The notes under the pieces were generated by a model. That model ran no database searches. It was not told the origin of the DNA and worked only from the letters and a program-made list of their open reading frames with translations. A DNA stretch of 64,000 nucleotides from Armillaria gallica (taxonomy: Eukaryota; Basidiomycota; Agaricomycetes; Agaricales; Physalacriaceae). The position numbers were made by a program, and so were the translations under genes. Below are positions 57,287-64,000 of this stretch, in pieces; position 1 is the first letter of the stretch; each line of letters starts with the position of its first letter. Where the stretch lies: positions 496,001 through 560,000 of the forward strand of contig JBANDB010000016.1 of assembly GCA_037576215.1 (NCBI GenBank), written 5' to 3'.

Positions 57287-60200
57287 ATGACCAAACCTGC
57301 GGCTGAAACTCCCAGTACTCCTGTTCAGCCTACTCCTCCCACTATGTCATGGGAAATTCCCAATGCTGCTTCTACCTCTTTCTTTCCCAGTAAGAAGGAT
57401 AGCAAGCTTGTAGGAGAGAGTAATTATATGGTTTGGGCAGCACGAATGCAAACTGCATATCGTATCACAGAATTGTGGGATATTGCTTCCAAGGACTGTC
57501 GACCATCGAAGGACAACACATCGGAAACTGCTATCTGGGAGAAGAAGAATCTTGTCGCACTAGGGTTATTACAGAGCTCTCTCAACGACGATCTTGTCGC
57601 GTTGACAACTCATGAGACTCATGTCTTTCGTATTTGGCAAATGCTCGAATCGCAGATGAGTCAGAAAGGCTCAGGATCTATTCTACTATGGTTCCGTCAG
57701 CTCACCCGCCCGATGAACCTTGGATCTGACATCTCTGAACACATCACGCACTTCCAGGAAGCCCTCCGACACCTCACAGTTGCTGGATGGGACATCCCTG
57801 AGCATATTGCTGCCTGCATCCTCCTCTCCACACTTCCGCATGATCCCAATGAAGCTGATTCATGGGATGGAACGGTGAAGCAGATCAAAATTGACAAGGA
57901 CAGCACCACCTCCTCCACTATCAATGTTCTCCTTGATGAGAAACGTCGCCGTGCTGCTGCCAACATCAACAACCAACAAAAGCAGGAATCTGCCATGGCT
58001 GCACTAGATCGCAATGCCAAGTCCCGTGGCAAGCTTTATTGTCATAACTGCCGCAAGGAGACCAATCACATTGCTGCTGACTGTTGGGCACCTGGTGGTG
58101 GAAAGGAAGGTCAAGGTCCAAAGAAAAAGTCTAATAGGGGCACTACTAGTAAGCATAAGGGCAAGGAAAGAGCCCGACATGCTATTGATGATGTATCCTC
58201 TGCGGAGGAAGATTCCAATGTAATTATGTTTGAGAAAGCTTTCAATACATCTTCTTCCAACTATGATGCGTCTGAGAACATTGAGAATCAAGCGACAAAG
58301 GACCAAGCATACAATGCATGTACTGCTGGCCAGTCAGCCATCATCATTGACTCTGGAACATCCTCACATATTCACTCCAATCGATCCGATTTCAAATCTC
58401 TCTCATCCTCGTCTGGCAACATCAATGGTTTTGGCGATGGAAAGAGGAAAATTGAGGGGAGAGGCGAATTTCAAGTTACCGCCAAGCTACCAAAGAAGGG
58501 TTGTGCTCGTCTGAAGCTGAAGGATACCTGCTTTGTGCCGGATTCTCATCCAAGTCTGATCTCTGTATCAAGACTTGATGATGCCAAATGCTATACTCTC
58601 TTTGGAAATGGTAAGTATGTCACCTTTGAAAAGGACGACCATGGTAAACTCATGCGAGACACTTTGGCAAAGGAGAATGTCATGTTCACTGCCACTAAGC
58701 AGTCTGACCGCCTCTACCACCTTGATGTTCCAGGATCATTTACGGATACCTCATATAATACGACAACCTCTCCAAAGCCAACAAAACTGCAATCCCTCCA
58801 TGAAATGTTGGGACATCTTGGCCATCGCAATATCAAAGGCATGGTTAAGAAAGGAAATGTTTTGGGAATACGCCTTTCTACAAAGGAGTTGTCTGAGGAT
58901 CCAGGCATTTGCGCAGCATGCGCACAAGGCAAGAGCAAGCACGCTTCATTCCCACCCAGGGGGAGTGACTTAGCTAAAGATATTCTTGACCTTGTTCATT
59001 CGGATCTATGGGGACCTGCCCCGGTCCAGTCGTTCCATGGATACTGCTATCTATACACCTTTACTGATGATGCTAAACGTTGGGTCTGGGTTTATTTCTT
59101 ATGGAGAAAGAGTGAAGCCTTTGAAGTCTTCAAGGACTGGCTTGTCGAACAGGAGAGAGCGACTGGTAGAAAGCTTAAAAAGTACCAAGTCGACAATGGT
59201 GGAGAGTTTATCACCAACGAGTGGAAGAAATTCATGCGAGAGCATGGAATTCATTTCCAAACCTCTTCTCCAAATACTCCTGAGCAAAATGGCGTAGCTG
59301 AAAGCTTGAACCGTGTTATCTTTGACCGAGTTCGTGCCATTCTCATTGATTCTGGTCTTCCGATGTTCCTATGGCCTCATGCTGTACTCTATATCATCTG
59401 GAACAAGAACCGGAACCCCTCCTCTGCTCTCCATGGTATTACCCCCTACCAGGCTCGCTATGGCAAGCCACCCGACCTTAAAAATGTACATCGTTTTGGT
59501 GCTAGAGCGTTCCTTCATATTGATAAGTCTCAAAGGAACAACAAGCTCGCCCCGAGAGCCACAGAATGCATATTTGTAGGCTACTCTGAGACTCAAAAAG
59601 CCTTCAAGGTTTATCTGCCTGAGAGACGTAAATTCCAAAACTCAGTGCATGTCAAGGTGGACGATACAATTATTGAGTTCAGTCATAAGACTGAGGGGGA
59701 GAACACTACTCCAACCGATTATTCTGCTTTCAAACCTCAAACAGATGAAGATGAAGATGAAGACAGTCTTACACCTTCTCCTGAGTCTACCAACAAACCT
59801 TTAGAAGCACAACCTGTCTCTGAGATACCACTCAAGCGTCAACGGAAACCAAAAGAACGGCCCCCACCTCGCAATAAGTCAAAGCGCATACAGGGATTGC
59901 AGCCTGATGATTCAGCTACAACTGACCCTCCATTGGAGAAACCTGATGCTGCTCCAGGGGGAGTATCTATACCTGTTAATGAGCCTGAAGATGAGCTTAT
60001 CTCAGAGACCACTCAAATTGCAGTTGCCATGTCTGCTTTCGCAAATGAAATTGCAGAGTTAACAGATGAAGAGACAAAGAGGGAGCCTCACAACTATAAA
60101 GAAGCAATGAGCTCTCCTGACTGTGATCTCTGGGAGGACGCCATGTGGTCTGAATTCAGCAAGGTTACAGCTGCTGGAACTTACAATCTGGTTGACTTGC

Positions 60201-61684
60201 CTGCTGGGTTCAAAGCCCTTGGCAGCACGTGGGCATTCAGAATCAAGCAAGATGAGACACATGCTATCACTGAGTATAAGGCTCGTATCTGTGTCCAGGG
60301 GTTCACCCAAGTACCTGGGATTGATTTCTCTGACACATATGCTCCTACCTCCAAGATTGAAGTTGTGCGCCTACTCCTTTCTATGGCTGCCATTCATGAT
60401 TGGGAATTCCATACTGTTGATGTCAATTCTGCTTTCCTGAACAGTGAGCTACCACGTGACCAGCCTGCTGTGTACATGAAACAGCCTGAAGGTTTTGTCG
60501 TTGAAGGCCAAGAGAATAAAGTCTGGGAACTGCTGAAAGCCCTCTATGGTCTGAAGCAAGCTGCCCGCCTCTGGTATGACAAACTTAAGAAAATCATGAT
60601 CAAATTAGGGTTCAAAATCTGCATCTGTGACCCTTGTGTCTTCATCCGTGTACAGTCTGGACAACTTTCCATTGTTTCCTGTCATGTCGATGATTTTGGT
60701 CTTTTCTGCAATTCTGTAGCTGAAGTCAGCCTGCTCAAATCAGAAATACGTGAACATGTCAAAATCAAGGATGGTGGTGAAGGACATTTCCTTCTTGGCA
60801 TTGAAATCATTCGTGACCGGAAAGCTCGTACCATCTCTCTCTCCCACCGCCATTATATTGAGGATCTAGCTGAGCGCTTCCGCCTTAATACTGGTAGAGA
60901 CATTTGGACTCCAATGAATCCCTCCATCAAATTGTCCAAGAATGACTGTCCAGAGACTAAGGAGGACATTGAGTACATGAAGACTGTTCCCTATCAATCT
61001 GCTGTTGGTGGTTTGATGCATGCTGCTATCATGACCCGTCCTGATCTGGCTTTCCCAACACACAAGGTTGCACAGTTCATGCAAAACCCTGGTAAAGCTC
61101 ATTGGCATGCAGTTCAGCGCATCATTCGTTATGCATACACCACTCGCAATAATGTCCTTACTCTAGGGGGAGCTTCTCCAAAGCCAGGAGTCTCTCCACT
61201 CTATGCATATTGCGATGCAGATTTTGCCAATGAAAAAGATCACGCTCGTTCAGTGTCTGGCTATGCCCTGTTCTATGGAAATCAAGGTGCATTTGCCTGG
61301 TCAGCTAAGAAACAGACTGCTACTGCCCTCTCTACTGGTGAGGCTGAGTACTACTCAGGCACTCATGGTGGACGTGAAGTTCTTTGGATCCGCCAATTCC
61401 TTCATGAGATTGGGTTCAAAGAATCAGCACCAACTCCTCTCAAAATTGACAGTACTTCTGCCATTCGTACCATTGAAACTCCAGATCAAGTCAGTAATTG
61501 CACCAAGCATATCAATGTTGCATACCACTGGATTCGTGAAGCAGTGAAGGCGAAGATCATGCAACCAGAGTATGTGCCAACAGAGGATAATGTTGCTGAC
61601 ATTTGCACCAAGTCTTTGATGAGACCAAAGCATGAAAAATTCTCTCAAATGCTGGGCATGCATCCTCGCCAGGATGCGAGTTGA
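57287..61684 (+). CDS. Copia Gag-Pol polyprotein, 1465 aa, intact
   Basis: Single frame from ATG 57287 to TGA 61682-61684. Order is typical of Ty1/copia: gag (UBN2-like, residues about 25-240), zinc knuckle CHNCRKETNHIAADC (about 252; CX2CX5HX4C, one residue longer than canonical), aspartic protease IIDSGTSSHI (about 355), pre-integrase H/C domain (HEMLGHLGHRN ... CAACAQGK), integrase D,D,E (HSDLWG about 571; VDNGGEF about 636; NGVAESLNR about 671), RT (VDVNSAFLNS about 1045; SCHVDDFG about 1134) and RNase H (YCDADFAN about 1308; STGEAEYYS). All catalytic acids are present. Integration, reverse transcription and particle formation therefore look possible. No frameshift signal is needed. Confidence 0.97.
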   Translation: MTKPAAETPSTPVQPTPPTMSWEIPNAASTSFFPSKKDSKLVGESNYMVWAARMQTAYRITELWDIASKDCRPSKDNTSETAIWEKKNLVALGLLQSSLNDDLVALTTHETHVFRIWQMLESQMSQKGSGSILLWFRQLTRPMNLGSDISEHITHFQEALRHLTVAGWDIPEHIAACILLSTLPHDPNEADSWDGTVKQIKIDKDSTTSSTINVLLDEKRRRAAANINNQQKQESAMAALDRNAKSRGKLYCHNCRKETNHIAADCWAPGGGKEGQGPKKKSNRGTTSKHKGKERARHAIDDVSSAEEDSNVIMFEKAFNTSSSNYDASENIENQATKDQAYNACTAGQSAIIIDSGTSSHIHSNRSDFKSLSSSSGNINGFGDGKRKIEGRGEFQVTAKLPKKGCARLKLKDTCFVPDSHPSLISVSRLDDAKCYTLFGNGKYVTFEKDDHGKLMRDTLAKENVMFTATKQSDRLYHLDVPGSFTDTSYNTTTSPKPTKLQSLHEMLGHLGHRNIKGMVKKGNVLGIRLSTKELSEDPGICAACAQGKSKHASFPPRGSDLAKDILDLVHSDLWGPAPVQSFHGYCYLYTFTDDAKRWVWVYFLWRKSEAFEVFKDWLVEQERATGRKLKKYQVDNGGEFITNEWKKFMREHGIHFQTSSPNTPEQNGVAESLNRVIFDRVRAILIDSGLPMFLWPHAVLYIIWNKNRNPSSALHGITPYQARYGKPPDLKNVHRFGARAFLHIDKSQRNNKLAPRATECIFVGYSETQKAFKVYLPERRKFQNSVHVKVDDTIIEFSHKTEGENTTPTDYSAFKPQTDEDEDEDSLTPSPESTNKPLEAQPVSEIPLKRQRKPKERPPPRNKSKRIQGLQPDDSATTDPPLEKPDAAPGGVSIPVNEPEDELISETTQIAVAMSAFANEIAELTDEETKREPHNYKEAMSSPDCDLWEDAMWSEFSKVTAAGTYNLVDLPAGFKALGSTWAFRIKQDETHAITEYKARICVQGFTQVPGIDFSDTYAPTSKIEVVRLLLSMAAIHDWEFHTVDVNSAFLNSELPRDQPAVYMKQPEGFVVEGQENKVWELLKALYGLKQAARLWYDKLKKIMIKLGFKICICDPCVFIRVQSGQLSIVSCHVDDFGLFCNSVAEVSLLKSEIREHVKIKDGGEGHFLLGIEIIRDRKARTISLSHRHYIEDLAERFRLNTGRDIWTPMNPSIKLSKNDCPETKEDIEYMKTVPYQSAVGGLMHAAIMTRPDLAFPTHKVAQFMQNPGKAHWHAVQRIIRYAYTTRNNVLTLGGASPKPGVSPLYAYCDADFANEKDHARSVSGYALFYGNQGAFAWSAKKQTATALSTGEAEYYSGTHGGREVLWIRQFLHEIGFKESAPTPLKIDSTSAIRTIETPDQVSNCTKHINVAYHWIREAVKAKIMQPEYVPTEDNVADICTKSLMRPKHEKFSQMLGMHPRQDAS

Positions 61685-61691
61685 GGGGGAG

Positions 61692-61912
61692 TGTTGAGGT
61701 ATATGGTAATTACCGATACAACTACGCACCTGTAGATAGACATATTTGTATATATTATTTTCCAAAGCTCCCGCAGCTGGCAGCCACATAGCGCCACCCG
61801 CTCTTTCTTGTTTCCTCAGTTCGTCATCATTACGACTGAGGTATGTTTCGTATTTACTCATTTAATCTACTATTACTTACTCCTGATGTAGCATCTCATT
61901 TAGACTTCATCA
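61692..61912 (+). repeat. 3' LTR of the copia element
   Basis: 221 bp; identical to the 5' LTR except for T at 61778. Confidence 0.95.
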
Positions 61913-61917
61913 CATAT

Positions 61918-62656
61918 AGATATGCATTCTTCCGGACCTTGACCTGACCGTGAGTTATTAGTCGCGAACAAAAAAAGCGAACGATAATTGTAATACCATC
62001 GGGATGTATCATGAATTTAGCCGTCAGCCCACTCCGTGGTTTGCCTCCACCCGATTGAACCGTGCTTCAGCTTCATGTTCGTCCATTTGGCTGCCGCAAA
62101 TAGCTGATACTATTGATATCCCATTTCAATGACAGAATTCCAATTTCCAATCACGACGTCGACTTCACCTGCGAATACAAAGGATCTCTTTCCTCGACTT
62201 TAATGGCGACACATGCGTTATCTGGTGCGTATCCACGAGATCACGGTCAGCTTGCCAATCGCCACCAGCGTTCTTGTACGACTTTGCCAGTAAGTATTCA
62301 CGGCAACCATAGCACGTTTTCCAGAACCTGAACCTGACGAGCTAGCCTGCCTCTGAACCGACAGCTTGGTTACGAAGGATTAACCGTAGTTTTCGGCGAT
62401 GGCGGACGATGGTAGAGCTTAAGAGAGGCTGACGAGCTGGTATTTTCCTGTGCATGGTATATCCGAGAAGAAGTCAGTTCAAATTACTGAAGCTTTCTCC
62501 ACAAAATCGTAACGCGCCATTATCATGCATCCTCTAGGCATGTCGAACGAAACCCGTGTCATAATACTTCATTAAAAACTTGCAGTGTGCGGAGGAGACC
62601 TTTTTGGGTGTTGGACAATGCACGTTGGTTGAGTTCAAGTGAAGCGAAGGAATATC
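61918..62656. other. Block II flank displaced by copia, no supported gene
   Basis: Continues the sequence interrupted at 56738 and parallels 34365-35100. Upstream region of 4HB-15 (to the left) and 4HB-16 (to the right). Confidence 0.4.
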
Positions 62657-62688
62657 GGCCTGGGAAAACCGCGTCAATGGCGTGGGAA
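62657..62688 (+). promoter_or_regulatory. Upstream 34-bp motif (before 4HB-16)
   Basis: GGCCTGGGAAAAC, then CGCGTCAATGGCGTGGGAA. It lies 0.63 kb upstream of 4HB-16, same strand, paralogous to 35106. Confidence 0.7.
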
Positions 62689-63316
62689 TCGGCGGCCTTC
62701 TCCTTGCGCGTTCATGTCCCTGAGCTTTTCCGATCCTCTGCATTACTCCTTGGTCTCATCCTCCATTTCTGCCACGTTGTGCCTAAGCCATTTGACCAAA
62801 ACCCAACGACTTTACTCGCCGCTAGCCATGAGCTAACCTCATGGGAGTCAGAGTTCCGAAGGCGAATCTTCAGTACCCTGGAGGGTACGGACGACTAAGG
62901 AGAAGATGCTATTCTTCTCGATTTTGATAGCCTGAATGACGCGTATTGACACTTTGGACGTGGTCTTTCCAATACATTTGGTGTTGCTCTCCGACCGTTG
63001 ACTGGTGCGTTCATTTCAGTCTGTTATTATCCTGACATAGCTAATATTCACCGGGAATTAGCTCCGTTCGTAGCTTGGCCAATATCAATCCCCATACGCC
63101 GGCTGATATCATTGTATTACCACCTTTAGCTACGAAAAGGCATGCCACTCTCGGTAACCTGCTCTCCTTAGGCGCATCTTGTACATCATCACATTGCCGT
63201 ATAACACCGCATTTGGTGTGCCCTTACGGGAGAGGGCTCTACAATCATCTCTACACACCGCTCTGATGCTAGACGCTCGCACTCTACAGCACATACCTTT
63301 CTCAGCACCCACCACC

Positions 63317-64000
63317 ATGCCCGCTCTCAACGCAACTCTCCAAGTAGCCAGCCTCGTCGAATCTTCCGGTATACCATACGTCAAGAAGCTCGCCAAGGTT
63401 GCCGTAGCTGTCATAGAGCTACTCAAGGTACGCATACTGCCGTTTCCCGTTACAATTCTTGCCTCTGACTCTGCAGCGTCAATAGAAGAAAGCAAAGAAC
63501 AAGGAAGATGTGAAGGAGCTCTGCGAGAGCATCACCAATACCGTCAATGTTATCAAAGCCCTTGTCAGTATGCATGGGGAGCAAGGAGCTGCATATTTCA
63601 AGGACATTTGTACAGAGATGGAAAGGTCGGTCGTCGTCCTCTCATGCTGTATTTCCTTCACAGCTAATAGTCAACTGGCAGATACCTCACGGGCATAGCC
63701 GACGATTTGAAGGACGCCCAGCGAAAGCACCGCGGACTCCGAGGCTTTTTTAACATCAACAAGCTTCAAGACACCATCCAAGGTTACAAGAAGCGCGTAG
63801 ACGATTTGAAGATGGACTTCTTGGTACGTGTACTTTCTGCTTTGCAAACACGATTATTTGACCCATGGCGTGCTATAGATCCACATAACGGGCGACAGCA
63901 AGTTGACGCTCGTTGAGATACGCCGCATGCTGGCCGATGTGAAAAACGTAAAGGAAGCAGCCTTGAAAACAGACTCGGTGATCATTCGAATCACAATTAC
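63317..64000 (+). CDS. 4HB-16: HeLo/MLKL-NTD-like protein, open to window edge
   Basis: Exons 63317-63427, 63486-63625, 63682-63823 and 63879 to beyond 64000; introns of 58, 56 and 55 bp, the same lengths as in 4HB-9. No stop or frameshift in the visible part. Exon 1: LQVASLVESSGIPYVKKLAK; exon 2: KAKNKEDVKELCESITNT and YFKDICTEMER; exon 3: KHRGLRGFFNINKLQDTI and YKKRVDDLKMDFL; exon 4: GDSKLTLVEIRRMLADVKN, then VIIRIT. The stop codon and T tract lie outside the window. It is the block II counterpart of 4HB-9 and probably functional if 4HB-9 is. Confidence 0.85.

Larger units (their letters stand above)
56739..61912 (+). mobile_element. Ty1/copia LTR retrotransposon, structurally complete and young
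   Basis: Two 221-bp LTRs (TGTTGAGG ... CTTCATCA), a 5-bp target duplication CATAT (56734-56738 and 61913-61917), a tRNA-complementary primer site, one uninterrupted Gag-Pol frame and a purine tract GGGGGAG just before the 3' LTR. LTRs differ at one base (C at 56825, T at 61778, in a CpG). The paralogous position in block I (about 34360, CGGCATATAAATATGC) is the empty site. The insertion postdates the block duplication or hit one copy only. Confidence 0.97.
48120..64000 (+). repeat. Large duplicated block II (partner at 25548-36600)
   Basis: Same order and orientation as block I, interrupted by the copia element at 56739-61912. Decay is asymmetric: 4HB-13, 4HB-15 and HMG gene 2 are broken here while their block I partners are open. 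4HB-16 is open in both. Confidence 0.92.

Noticed and set aside
1..64000. CRISPR array or bacterial operon structure
   Set aside because: Intron-rich eukaryotic genes and retrotransposons; the repeats lack regular unique spacers.

Overview
The window looks like a gene-poor, repeat-rich accessory region of a filamentous basidiomycete genome, most likely an Agaricomycete. The evidence is introns of about 50-60 bp with GT...AG ends, a chromodomain Ty3 element, a hAT relic with a BED finger, a decayed fungal casein-kinase-1-like gene, a Zn2Cys6 regulator, STE11/MATA-type HMG-box genes, and a large family of small genes that resemble the MLKL-N-terminal/HeLo-like four-helix-bundle (4HB) domain known from Agaricomycetes. 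No tRNA, rRNA or CRISPR array was seen.

Layout. 1-7793: a Ty3/gypsy chromovirus, 5' end outside the window, with eight in-frame TGA stops in pol and its 3' LTR abutting a hAT transposase relic (7798-10069, minus strand). 10.6-16 kb: short repeats and an unidentified decaying gene. 11-64 kb: sixteen loci of one paralogous 4HB family, here numbered 4HB-1 to 4HB-16. Five are complete open models (4HB-4, -6, -8, -9, -11) and one is open to the window edge (4HB-16). The other ten carry splice-site loss, frameshifts, stops or truncation. Complete copies share four exons, intron phases 0/2/0, a homopolymeric T tract at the end of the coding sequence and a conserved leader. A 34-bp non-coding motif lies upstream of most copies in the same orientation.

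Two segmental duplications structure the array. A roughly 11-kb block (about 25.5-36.6 kb) recurs at about 48.1-64 kb and carries, in the same order, a minus-strand 4HB gene, a 4HB relic, an HMG-box gene, an unidentified conserved stretch, a minus-strand 4HB gene and a plus-strand 4HB gene. A smaller block (20.7-23.6 kb) recurs at 38.4-40.8 kb. An almost pristine Ty1/copia element (56739-61912; LTRs differ at one base, 5-bp target duplication, uninterrupted 1465-residue Gag-Pol) split the second large block; the first block preserves the empty site. A 631-bp element with long inverted repeats and a 9-bp target duplication split one small block.

Between the large blocks lie a casein-kinase-1-like pseudogene and an intact two-exon Zn2Cys6 transcription factor (46216-47436). 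The 4HB genes encode only the bundle domain, with no kinase, NB-ARC or other sensor attached. By analogy with HeLo/MLKL bundles they could be membrane-targeting cell-death or allorecognition modules, and the mix of intact and broken copies would fit birth-and-death evolution. That function is inference; only the family, its gene structure, duplications and decay are read from the sequence.
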